DNA from: Candidatus Saccharimonadota bacterium
Lineage (GTDB): Bacteria; Patescibacteriota; Saccharimonadia; Saccharimonadales; Saccharimonadaceae
Length of the DNA stretch: 8,464 nucleotides
Assembly: GCA_017652715.1 (NCBI GenBank)
Contig: JAGCAL010000040.1
Span: 1 to 8,464 of the forward strand
Direction: 5' to 3'
A program made the position numbers and the translations under genes. Within the stretch, counting starts at the first letter, position 1; every line of letters begins with the position of its first letter. The notes beneath the pieces are model-generated. The model worked only from the letters and a program-made list of their open reading frames with translations. It was not told the origin of the DNA and did no database searches. This document shows positions 1 through 6,068 of this stretch, piece after piece.

Positions 1-258
1 CTCATCAACTAAAACACAGTGCACATCTTTATAATTTTGAGATATTTCTTTAAGTAAGTCCGTTTTTTTATCGAAGCAAAAATTTGTCTCGCGTTCTGGT
101 CCAATGCGCGTAAGTAGCTTCGTGCCGTTTTTAGTATCAGTTTTTGGTTTTATAACACAAACCTTGTGGCCGCGCTCCTCATAATTAAAAGCGACTTGGA
201 GAAGTTGCATTGTTTTTCCGCACCCCATTGCTCCATATCTAAAGTATAGTTTTGCCAT
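1..258 (-). CDS. tdk: Thymidine kinase, N-terminal part (cut by window edge)
   Basis: Thymidine kinase phosphorylates thymidine to dTMP with ATP, a cytosolic salvage step. Only the first 86 codons are in the window; the gene continues past base 1. The translation begins MAKLYFRYGAMGCGKT, so the P-loop GAMGCGKT is at residues 9-16. It ends with VLVDE at residues 82-86, the Walker B/DE motif that continues as DEAQF in the type II (TK1-like) family. Family members usually have Ser where this one has Cys13 (GAMxSGKS/T), a small deviation. The ATG at 256-258 is chosen because the P-loop then lies at the expected distance from the N-terminus and an extended -10 lies 9 nt upstream. No Shine-Dalgarno sequence precedes it. 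It is divergent from ung and separated from it by a structured inverted repeat. The identification rests on both nucleotide-binding motifs; the zinc-binding and lasso regions are outside the window. Confidence 0.9.
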   Translation of the reverse strand, partial: MAKLYFRYGAMGCGKTMQLLQVAFNYEERGHKVCVIKPKTDTKNGTKLLTRIGPERETNFCFDKKTDLLKEISQNYKDVHCVLVDE

Positions 259-267
259 ATATATTGT

Positions 268-276
268 ATTTTAGCA
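268..276 (-). promoter_or_regulatory. Extended -10 promoter of tdk
   Basis: On the minus strand the bases read TGCTAAAAT: an extended -10 (TGn) followed by the hexamer TAAAAT. The hexamer ends 9 nt before the tdk ATG, so transcription should start within a few bases of the start codon, giving a leaderless or near-leaderless mRNA. No -35 match is visible 16-18 nt upstream, as often seen where a TGn is present. The same TGCTAAAAT string precedes the 145-residue membrane protein gene (6534-6542). Confidence 0.65.
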
Positions 277-281
277 TATTC

Positions 282-364
282 TGACGGGTCCTGCTGCGTA
301 TTATCCCCCAAAATTTTGCTTTCGGCAAACATTTTGAGGGTCCCCCTATACGCGTCACCCGTCA
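282..364. repeat. Nested inverted repeat between divergent tdk and ung
   Basis: Three nested arm pairs are visible. The outer pair is TGACGGGT (282-289) with ACCCGTCA (357-364), a perfect 8 bp. The middle pair is GCGTAT (296-301) with ATACGC (348-353), a perfect 6 bp. The inner pair is 305-319 (CCCCCAAAATTTTGC) with 325-340, 14 pairs with one C/A mismatch and one bulged C330, closing a 5-nt TTTCG loop. No T-run follows on either strand, so it is not a canonical intrinsic terminator. The outer arms read ACCCGTCA in the direction of each divergent promoter, directly next to the ung extended -10 and 5 nt from the tdk one. It could be an operator, a cruciform or a small palindromic repeat element; the sequence alone does not decide. 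Confidence 0.75.
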
Positions 365-373
365 TGTTATACT
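365..373 (+). promoter_or_regulatory. Extended -10 promoter of ung
   Basis: TGTTATACT is an extended -10 (TGn plus TATACT). The hexamer ends 11 nt before the ung ATG at 385. There is no clear -35 and no Shine-Dalgarno sequence between it and the ATG, so the mRNA leader is predicted to be only a few nucleotides long. Confidence 0.6.
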
Positions 374-384
374 ATATATTATAT

Positions 385-1032
385 ATGCACGAAAGCTGGA
401 AACCATTTTTAAAAAGCGAATTTGATAAGCCGTATTTTAAAGAGTTAGCTAACTTTTTACATTCCGAATATGAAACGAAAACCATTTTTCCGCGGAAAGA
501 ATTAGTTTTTAGGGCTTTCGCTACTGATTTAAACGAAGTTAAAGTTGTAATTTTAGGCCAAGACCCATACCATACGCCCGGAGCGGCGGAAGGGCTGGCT
601 TTTAGCGTCCCGAATTCTCAGCCGATTCCGCCTTCGCTTATTAATATATATAAAGAAATTGATAGTGATATCGGGAGCCATGCTAATCCACGCGGAAGTT
701 TGGTTAATTGGCAAAAGCAAGGTGTTTTGCTTTTAAACACAGTTTTAACCGTTGAGGCACATAAACCGAAGTCACACGCCGGAAAAGGATGGGAAGTTTT
801 TACGACGGCGACAATCGAATATTTGAACAAAACTAGGCCTCATTTAGTTTTTATTCTGTGGGGGCGAGACGCGAGAAATAAGAAATCTTTAATCGATACC
901 TCTAAACATCTTATACTCGAATCGGCACACCCATCACCACTTTCGGCATACGCTGGTTTTTTCGGCAGTAAACCATTTTCAAAATGCAACCTCTTCCTAA
1001 AGGAACATGGTTTAGATGAAATTGTATGGTAA
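385..1032 (+). CDS. ung: Uracil-DNA glycosylase, family 1
   Basis: This enzyme removes uracil from DNA by cleaving the N-glycosidic bond, starting base-excision repair. The 215-residue product carries all family-1 motifs. GQDPYH is at residues 58-63 (Asp60 is the water-activating residue), PPSLINIYKE is at 82-91, LLLNTVLTVE is at 115-124, and HPSPLSAYAGFFG is at 182-194 (His182 catalytic, with the DNA-intercalating loop). The family consensus has Arg in SAYRGFFG; here it is Ala190. The length is close to the 220-230 residues usual for bacterial Ung. The ATG at 385 is chosen because MHESWKPFL matches the family N-terminus; an upstream in-frame TTG at 316 lies inside the hairpin and before the promoter. 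The gene ends 2 bp before the stop of the convergent deaminase. Neighbouring tdk and dCMP deaminase also belong to the dU/dT axis. Confidence 0.96.
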   Translation: MHESWKPFLKSEFDKPYFKELANFLHSEYETKTIFPRKELVFRAFATDLNEVKVVILGQDPYHTPGAAEGLAFSVPNSQPIPPSLINIYKEIDSDIGSHANPRGSLVNWQKQGVLLLNTVLTVEAHKPKSHAGKGWEVFTTATIEYLNKTRPHLVFILWGRDARNKKSLIDTSKHLILESAHPSPLSAYAGFFGSKPFSKCNLFLKEHGLDEIVW

Positions 1033-1034
1033 TT

Positions 1035-1601
1035 CTAGACGGCCTTAGAAGGTTTGATCCACTTCGCGAGACGGGCGTATTCGGGGGAATCTTTTTCGTA
1101 GGAGTCGAGAATGTCCTCTATATAAGTTTTACCGTTCGAGAGGTTAAGAGTTTCGACGTGAGGTACCGAAGCGAGAAGGCGGACAACGGCTTCGTCGGTC
1201 TCAACGTTAGTCATTGACTTATTTGGATCGGTCGAATGCGAAGTGACCCGTAATTGTTCATAAACGAAACGCGAGATGCCGGCTTGGAGACAGTATTTTA
1301 AACAGTTTTCGCAAGTCGCCATATAGTTATAAATCGTACAGTCAGTTAAATCCTGATGGGAAAATAGTACGGCGTTCATTTCTGAATGAATGGAAAAATA
1401 GTACTTCATTGGACGTTCAGAAAGCGTCATTTTCGATTCGTCGGCACCCTGGACCATACCATTATAACCCGTCGAAACGACGCGTTTATTTTTATCAACA
1501 ATTACGCAGCCATTTTTCGAGGACGGATCCTTACTTTTTAGCGCAACCGTATCAGCGATTTTCATGAAATATTCATCCCACTCGCGTTGCTTTTGATTCA
1601 T
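1035..1601 (-). CDS. Deoxycytidylate (dCMP) deaminase-like zinc enzyme
   Basis: The product has 188 residues and belongs to the cytidine/deoxycytidylate deaminase superfamily. It is predicted to convert dCMP to dUMP, the precursor of dTMP. Visible motifs are DPSSKNGCVIVD with STGYNG at 25-48 (substrate-binding region), HSEMNAV at 72-78 (His72 zinc ligand, Glu74 proton shuttle), and CENC at 97-100 (two zinc cysteines). The second motif normally reads PCxxC; here Thr96 replaces Pro. The following KYCLQAGI matches the family helix. Residues 110-188 form a tail after the core domain that I do not recognise. The ATG is set by a strong AGGAGG at 1607-1612 with a 5-nt spacer. The substrate (dCMP rather than free cytidine, guanine or tRNA adenosine) is inferred from resemblance of the N-terminal half and from the tdk/ung neighbourhood. 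Confidence 0.85.
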   Translation of the reverse strand: MNQKQREWDEYFMKIADTVALKSKDPSSKNGCVIVDKNKRVVSTGYNGMVQGADESKMTLSERPMKYYFSIHSEMNAVLFSHQDLTDCTIYNYMATCENCLKYCLQAGISRFVYEQLRVTSHSTDPNKSMTNVETDEAVVRLLASVPHVETLNLSNGKTYIEDILDSYEKDSPEYARLAKWIKPSKAV

Positions 1602-1612
1602 TATCTCCTCCT
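1602..1612 (-). promoter_or_regulatory. Strong ribosome binding site of the deaminase gene
   Basis: Read on the minus strand, AGGAGGAG lies 3 nt (AGGAGG lies 5 nt) before the ATG. It is one of the clearest Shine-Dalgarno sequences in the window and contrasts with the SD-less starts of tdk, ung, typA and the desulfurase. Confidence 0.85.
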
Positions 1613-1621
1613 ATTTTCCCT

Positions 1622-1630
1622 ATTATAACA
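1622..1630 (-). promoter_or_regulatory. Extended -10 promoter of the deaminase gene
   Basis: The minus strand reads TGTTATAAT, a perfect extended -10. Transcription is predicted to begin near 1615, giving a leader of about a dozen nucleotides that just accommodates the AGGAGG. No -35 hexamer is visible at 16-18 nt. It lies back to back with the cutinase-VWA promoter, whose -35 begins 22 bp away. Confidence 0.7.
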
Positions 1631-1649
1631 TGATAATTTCAATGAGGGG

Positions 1650-1679
1650 TTGAAATTTTTCGAGCGTTATGACTATAAT
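1650..1679 (+). promoter_or_regulatory. Sigma-70-type promoter of the cutinase-VWA gene
   Basis: TTGAAA (1650-1655), an 18-bp spacer and TATAAT (1674-1679). The start site is expected near 1686, leaving a leader of about 20 nt that contains AAGGAG at 1695-1700, 4 nt before the ATG at 1705. Confidence 0.75.
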
Positions 1680-1704
1680 CTCGCATCATTAAAAAAGGAG
1701 TAAA

Positions 1705-3366
1705 ATGCGAGGTAAAATAAAATATTTAATAATAGCTTTTGCGCTGGTTTTAGCAGCTCTTACGCCGTCCAAAAAAGCAGAAGCGTTAATTTGTCCAGCG
1801 CTACATATAATTTTTGCGCGTGGGTCGGGCGGAGAAATTAATACCGATCAGAACTATTTGGCATATAAAGCGACGATTGAAGAGAAGTTAAAAACTACAA
1901 AACTAAATTATAAGTTTACCGATTTAGATTATCCGGCAGTCGGAGTAGGAATAGATAATTTAGGAGTAACTATGGGGGCATATTTCGGGGCGGGCGAAGC
2001 ATATGAGTTTGGCGAAAGTGTGAATACTGGGGTTCAAAATTTGACCAATTTAGTGAATAATCAATGCCCAAATACGAAATACGTAATTGGTGGATATTCG
2101 CAGGGCGCAATGGTCATTTCTAAGGCGCTCAGGGTTTTAAATATTGATAAAGTAATCTACGCCGCGACTTTCGGTGATCCGAAAATTTATCTTCCGGAGG
2201 GGGAAGGACTAATTCCAGCGGCGTGTCGAGGGAAAAATCTGTCGGATTATCGGATGTATGTACCGGATTGTCGGGCATATTTAGGGCTTTTAGGAGCATA
2301 CATACCATACCGCCCGGAAAGTTGGATCGGAAAGGTCGGAACCTGGTGTAATAAAAGAGATATTTTCTGTAGCTCAAAAGCTAGCATCAGTGATCATATA
2401 GCATATGTTTCGGAAAACCTCTACGAAGACGCTTCGCGAGTTATATTCGATAAGATTATGAAGTGTTTTGGGCTGGAGAATCATATTTCTTCACCACACG
2501 ATACGGCTATTCTAATTGATTCGACTGGTTCGATGGGGGATCTGATTGATAAATATAAAGACGAGGCGTTACGTCTCGCGAAGGAAACTCTTGCGGCGGG
2601 TGGCCGAGTCGCGCTTTACGACTATCGTGATTTAAGCGATCCGTACGCTCCAAAGAAACATTGCGATTTCGAAAACTGCACCCTAGAAATTATTCAAGAT
2701 GAGCTTAATAAAATTCAAGTTGACGGAGGGGGAGACAATTTAGAATCCCTACTCTCCGCGTCTTTTCATGTTATGAAAGAGTTAAACTGGAAGCTTGGGT
2801 CGACAAAGTCCTTAGTTGTTTTAACGGATGATGGATTTTTAATGCCAGATAGGGATGGGATGACGATAGATGATGTAATAAAACTAAGTAAAGAAATCGA
2901 TCCGGTCAATTTTTATATTATAACTAAGCCGGCTCACGAGGGGGATTATACAGAACTCGCCGAGGCGACTGACGGGAAAGTTGTTACCGATCTTAATGAA
3001 TTAAGTCTTTTGACCGATTATATTTTAGAGCGTTATGATAGTTTGCCGAAAGTCGAGGAGACGGTCGATATAATGGCTTTACCGGAAATCTCTATTACCG
3101 GTACAGAGTGGTTATCAGATACGGAAGTAAAAATTGGCTTTAAAAATAGCGGTTCGCAGGCTCTCGTGATTTTAAACGACAAAATTCTTGGGACGACAAG
3201 CGGGACAAGTGTCACGATAGGTGGATTAGATCATGGTGTGGAAAATATCATAACTTTAGTACCCATTAATGATGACTCGAGGGGCAATGGGGTCAATATT
3301 ACTCTAGAAAGTCAAGGTAATATAAATATCTCGGTTCCTAAAGCGCCGGATACTGGACGATTATAG
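1705..3366 (+). CDS. Secreted cutinase-like serine hydrolase fused to a VWA domain
   Basis: This 553-residue exported multidomain protein begins with a Lys/Arg-containing start and the hydrophobic stretch LIIAFALVLAALTP (8-21), then AEA (25-27), a plausible signal peptidase I site. Residues 30-240 match the cutinase (CE5) alpha/beta-hydrolase family: CPALHIIFARGSGG (30-43), CPNTKYVIGGYSQGA (121-135, nucleophile Ser132), TFGDP (155-159), CNKRDIFC (215-222, Asp219) and DHIAYV (230-235, His231). The full Ser-Asp-His triad and the C30/C121 and C215/C222 pairs are present; C174/C189 may be a third pair. Residues 265-435 resemble a VWA domain, with MIDAS-type DSTGSM (272-277), DGGGDNLES (340-348) and VVLTDDG (371-377). 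Residues about 455-543 look like a small beta-sandwich. The tail VPKAPDTGRL resembles a sortase motif but lacks a hydrophobic anchor. Cutinases cleave lipid, cutin or acyl esters; the actual substrate is unknown. SD AAGGAG and a strong promoter support the start. It is flanked by housekeeping genes. Confidence 0.88.
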   Translation: MRGKIKYLIIAFALVLAALTPSKKAEALICPALHIIFARGSGGEINTDQNYLAYKATIEEKLKTTKLNYKFTDLDYPAVGVGIDNLGVTMGAYFGAGEAYEFGESVNTGVQNLTNLVNNQCPNTKYVIGGYSQGAMVISKALRVLNIDKVIYAATFGDPKIYLPEGEGLIPAACRGKNLSDYRMYVPDCRAYLGLLGAYIPYRPESWIGKVGTWCNKRDIFCSSKASISDHIAYVSENLYEDASRVIFDKIMKCFGLENHISSPHDTAILIDSTGSMGDLIDKYKDEALRLAKETLAAGGRVALYDYRDLSDPYAPKKHCDFENCTLEIIQDELNKIQVDGGGDNLESLLSASFHVMKELNWKLGSTKSLVVLTDDGFLMPDRDGMTIDDVIKLSKEIDPVNFYIITKPAHEGDYTELAEATDGKVVTDLNELSLLTDYILERYDSLPKVEETVDIMALPEISITGTEWLSDTEVKIGFKNSGSQALVILNDKILGTTSGTSVTIGGLDHGVENIITLVPINDDSRGNGVNITLESQGNINISVPKAPDTGRL

Positions 3367-3421
3367 ATCATCCTTCGATTGTGGTGAATTATGCAACAAT
3401 ATCTCGATTAGCGGTAACTGG

Positions 3422-3450
3422 TTGTTTTTATTTGCAAAATATAGTAAAAT
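3422..3450 (+). promoter_or_regulatory. Promoter of typA, predicted leaderless transcript
   Basis: TTGTTT (3422-3427), a 17-bp spacer and TAAAAT (3445-3450). The -10 ends 7 nt before the typA ATG at 3458, so the first transcribed base should be at or next to the A of the start codon. There is no Shine-Dalgarno sequence. The 91-bp gap after the cutinase-VWA stop otherwise shows only a weak ATTGT/ACAAT inverted repeat and no U-tract terminator. Confidence 0.7.
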
Positions 3451-3457
3451 ATGTCGT

Positions 3458-5320
3458 ATGGCTTTAAATAAAGATATGATTAGAAATGTGGCGATTATTG
3501 CGCACGTTGACCACGGGAAAACGACGCTTGTTGATGGGCTTTTAAAGCAGTCGCACACTTTTCGTGATAATCAAGCCGAAATGCAACAAACTTTGATTAT
3601 GGATTCCGGAGATCAGGAACACGAACGGGGAATTACGATTACCGCTAAACAAACTTGTGTTTATTATAATGGTTATAAGATTAATATCATCGACACGCCC
3701 GGCCACGCGGATTTCTCGGGCGAAGTCGAGCGAACGCTAAATATGGCGGACGGAGTACTTCTTATTGTTGATGCCCAGGAAGGGCCGATGCCGCAGACGA
3801 AATTCGTCCTACAAAAGGCTTTAGAGCTTAACTTAAAACCGGTTGTTATTATCAATAAAATCGACAAGCCGGCAGCAAGGATAGACGAAGTTCTCGGCGA
3901 GGTCGAAAGCCTGTTCTTAGAGCTTGCGACCGACGAATCGCAATTATTCTACCCAGTATATTACGCAATAGCGCGCGACGGACGCGCGGGTAAAACTCCC
4001 GAACTCGACGATGATTTGCATGTGATTTTCGATGCGATTATTAACGATATTCCGGCGCCATCGGTAGATTCCGATTCCGAATCGGCCCAACTTCTCGTAG
4101 CGGCACTTGCGGCGGATAATTATCTCGGCAAGTACTGTATCGGTAAAATCTTTAGAGGGAAATTAAAGAAAGGGCAGAGCGTAAAAATCCTACATCCGGC
4201 TTCCAATCTATCCTCTTCGGATAAATCAGAACAGTCCCTAGAAAGCGTATCGATGAAAGCTGGAAAGATTGATCAGATGTTTTCTTATCGTGGACTTTCG
4301 AAAGAAGAGATAACTGAAGCAATTGCCGGAGACATCGTTGCACTGACTGGCGTTAATGAGGCGAATATTGGCGATACAATTGCGACCGGCGATAATCCTG
4401 AGCCTTTGCCGGGGATTGAGCTCGAAGCGCCAACGCTATCTATTTATATTGGTCCGAATACTTCGCCACTAAAAGGTCGCGAAGGTGAGTTTACGACTTC
4501 GCGCCAGATTGCTGAGAGATTAGAGAAAGAGCTCGAGACCAATATTGCGTTGAAGCTCCAGCCGGATGGACTTGGTTATAAGGTATCTGGACGCGGGGAA
4601 TTACATTTGTCCGTACTGATTGAAACCATGCGACGCGAAGGATACGAGCTCGAGGCGGGGCGACCAGAAGTAGTTTACCAGGAAATCGACGGTGTGAAAT
4701 GCGAGCCGATTGAGGATTTGACGATTGAAGTTGCGCCTGAATTTGTTGGGGCCGTAAGTCAAGAACTTGGAATTCGTCGTGCCGAGCTAAAAACCCAAGA
4801 AATCACGAGCTCGAACACTACTCGCTTCGTTTATAAAATTTCAACGGCGGCCCTAATCGGACTCAGAAATAATCTTTTAACCGAAACAAAGGGTACGGTT
4901 ATTATGTCCAGTATCCCGTCGGGTTATCGTAAAATAGAGGAAAAATATAAGCCCGAGAGGAATGGCGCCTTAATCGCATTCGAAGATGGTACGGCTACCG
5001 CTTACGCACTAGATGCGGCCCAGGCACGCGGAGTTTTATTTATCCCTCCCGGAGCAGCTGTTTACCATGGCATGATTGTTGGGTTATCAAACAAAAAAGA
5101 AGATATTGATATTAATATTTGTCGCGAAAAGCAGCTAACTAATATGCGTACTCATGCATCAGACGGCGCAATTCAGCTTACCCCATATACGCAATTATCT
5201 CTCGAGCAGTGCTTAGACTTCCTACTAGACGATGAATTACTTGAAGTAACGCCAAAATCTCTCCGACTTCGCAAGCGTCAGCTCGACCCAATTAAGCGGA
5301 AGAGAGAGAATCGTGGATAA
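3458..5320 (+). CDS. typA: Ribosome-associated GTPase TypA/BipA
   Basis: TypA/BipA is a translational GTPase related to EF-G and LepA. It binds the 70S ribosome and helps large-subunit assembly and stress adaptation. The 620-residue product shows G1 AHVDHGKT (15-22), G2 RGITI (57-61), G3 DTPGHADF (79-86) and G4 NKID (133-136). It also has the family-specific GRGELHLSVLIETMRREG block and a C-terminal EVTPKSLRLRKRQL close to the BipA end. Length is normal (about 605-615 in the family) apart from an apparent Ser/Glu-rich insertion at about 246-266 in the beta-barrel domain. Two conserved spots differ: the G5 region reads YAIARDG instead of YASALNG, and the SRGLIGFR loop reads TAALIGLR. The ATG at 3458 is chosen because the protein then starts like BipA and the promoter abuts it; an in-frame upstream TTG at 3422 is part of the -35. 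Its stop overlaps the tatD start by 8 nt. Confidence 0.96.
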   Translation: MALNKDMIRNVAIIAHVDHGKTTLVDGLLKQSHTFRDNQAEMQQTLIMDSGDQEHERGITITAKQTCVYYNGYKINIIDTPGHADFSGEVERTLNMADGVLLIVDAQEGPMPQTKFVLQKALELNLKPVVIINKIDKPAARIDEVLGEVESLFLELATDESQLFYPVYYAIARDGRAGKTPELDDDLHVIFDAIINDIPAPSVDSDSESAQLLVAALAADNYLGKYCIGKIFRGKLKKGQSVKILHPASNLSSSDKSEQSLESVSMKAGKIDQMFSYRGLSKEEITEAIAGDIVALTGVNEANIGDTIATGDNPEPLPGIELEAPTLSIYIGPNTSPLKGREGEFTTSRQIAERLEKELETNIALKLQPDGLGYKVSGRGELHLSVLIETMRREGYELEAGRPEVVYQEIDGVKCEPIEDLTIEVAPEFVGAVSQELGIRRAELKTQEITSSNTTRFVYKISTAALIGLRNNLLTETKGTVIMSSIPSGYRKIEEKYKPERNGALIAFEDGTATAYALDAAQARGVLFIPPGAAVYHGMIVGLSNKKEDIDINICREKQLTNMRTHASDGAIQLTPYTQLSLEQCLDFLLDDELLEVTPKSLRLRKRQLDPIKRKRENRG

Positions 5321-6068
5321 ACGATATAATTCTACCGAGATTTACCTTATCGATACGCACTGTCATTTGCATGATAGAGATTTTTTTAAGGCCGCCCAGG
5401 CGGAAGAAATGATAAAACGAGCAAATGAGAGAAACGTCCGAAAAATCATCTGTATCGGGACTTCACACGAGGACTCGTTAGCGGCGCGAGATTTCGCAAA
5501 TGCACATGATAACGTTTACTGGACCTACGGTATTCACCCGAGCGAGGTAAAACAAAAGACAGAAACTTATGATTTTCAAGACAAACCTATTGCTATCGGC
5601 GAAGTAGGGCTAGATTATCATTCTGAAGGTTATAACCGTGAGGCACAAATTAAGCTATTTGAGCAGATGTTACAGCTCGCTTCTGATAATAATCTACCTG
5701 TCAGTTTCCATGTTAGAGAGGCATTTCCTGACTTTTTTGCGGTCATGGCGAATTTTCCAAAAATCCGCGGAGTAGTCCATTCTTTCTCTGATAATAAAAA
5801 GAATCTTAAGCGGATTTTAAACGAAACCAATTTTTATATCGGGGTAAACGGTATGGCGACGTATTCTACTTTACCTACTCCGCCACTTGAGCGAATTTTA
5901 CTAGAAACTGACGCCCCCTTCTTGACACCAGTCCCATTTCGTGGTATAATTAATGAACCGGCCTATGTCAGGGCAGTAGCCGAATGGCTAAGCCCAAAAC
6001 TCGGTCAAGGTTTAGAGATTATAGAGAGGGAGACGACGAAAAATGCTAAAAAATTATTCGGATTCTAA
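5313..6068 (+). CDS. tatD: TatD family metal-dependent deoxyribonuclease
   Basis: The product has 251 residues and is an amidohydrolase-fold hydrolase of the TatD/YcfH family, with 3'-5' exonuclease or DNase activity in characterised members. Metal and catalytic motifs are in order: DTHCHLH (14-20, HxH), GEVGLDY (96-102, Glu97), SFHVREA (131-137, His133), VVHSF (154-158, His156) and LLETDAPFLTP (196-206, Asp200). The NEPAYV and RETTKNAKKLFGF C-terminal motifs are present. The segment between GMATY and PPLER is about seven residues shorter than in E. coli YcfH. The start is GTG at 5313, inside the typA stop (GTGGATAA), which implies translational coupling. Most relatives begin just before the L-I-D-T-H-C-H motif, so the first 10 residues are unsure. 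The 3' part contains a perfect internal promoter (5922-5950). Confidence 0.93.
   Translation: MDKRYNSTEIYLIDTHCHLHDRDFFKAAQAEEMIKRANERNVRKIICIGTSHEDSLAARDFANAHDNVYWTYGIHPSEVKQKTETYDFQDKPIAIGEVGLDYHSEGYNREAQIKLFEQMLQLASDNNLPVSFHVREAFPDFFAVMANFPKIRGVVHSFSDNKKNLKRILNETNFYIGVNGMATYSTLPTPPLERILLETDAPFLTPVPFRGIINEPAYVRAVAEWLSPKLGQGLEIIERETTKNAKKLFGF
5922..5950 (+). promoter_or_regulatory. Perfect consensus promoter inside tatD
   Basis: TTGACA (5922-5927), exactly 17 bp, then TATAAT (5945-5950) preceded by TGG, an added extended -10. All 12 consensus bases match. It is embedded in codons for the conserved FLTPVPFRGIIN segment. The nearest downstream plus-strand starts are the 51-codon ORF at 6043 and the 120-residue protein at 6177, so it probably drives those genes independently of typA-tatD. 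Confidence 0.7.

Noticed and set aside
305..340. The inner hairpin as an intrinsic terminator
   Set aside because: No U-tract follows on either strand, and the flanking genes are divergent, so neither needs a terminator here.
316..384. A 23-codon N-terminal extension of ung starting from TTG at 316
   Set aside because: It lies inside the hairpin and upstream of the extended -10 promoter, and the added residues do not resemble family-1 glycosylases; the ATG at 385 fits better.
1079..1096. Terminator for ung: ATTC/GAAT stem followed by CTTTTT
   Set aside because: Only a 4-bp stem with a 4-nt G loop, inside the deaminase coding sequence; too weak to call.
1026..1217. Plus-strand 63-codon ORF antisense to the deaminase
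   Set aside because: Fully inside a well-supported gene on the other strand, with no motif or SD sequence; a shadow frame.
3378..3400. ATTGT/ACAAT inverted repeat as terminator after the cutinase-VWA gene
   Set aside because: Five AT-rich pairs around a 13-nt loop, with no following U-tract.
3422..3457. A longer TypA starting at TTG 3422
   Set aside because: The TTG is the -35 hexamer of the typA promoter, and the ATG at 3458 gives the normal BipA N-terminus.
5325..5330. TATAAT just after the tatD start as a promoter for a shorter leaderless tatD
   Set aside because: No TGn and no -35 match; no ATG, GTG or TTG start follows at a fitting distance in frame before the conserved metal motif.
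6043..6068. Programmed frameshift extending TatD into the small ORF at its A-rich 3' end
   Set aside because: TatD already ends with the normal KKLFGF terminus, so no extension is needed.
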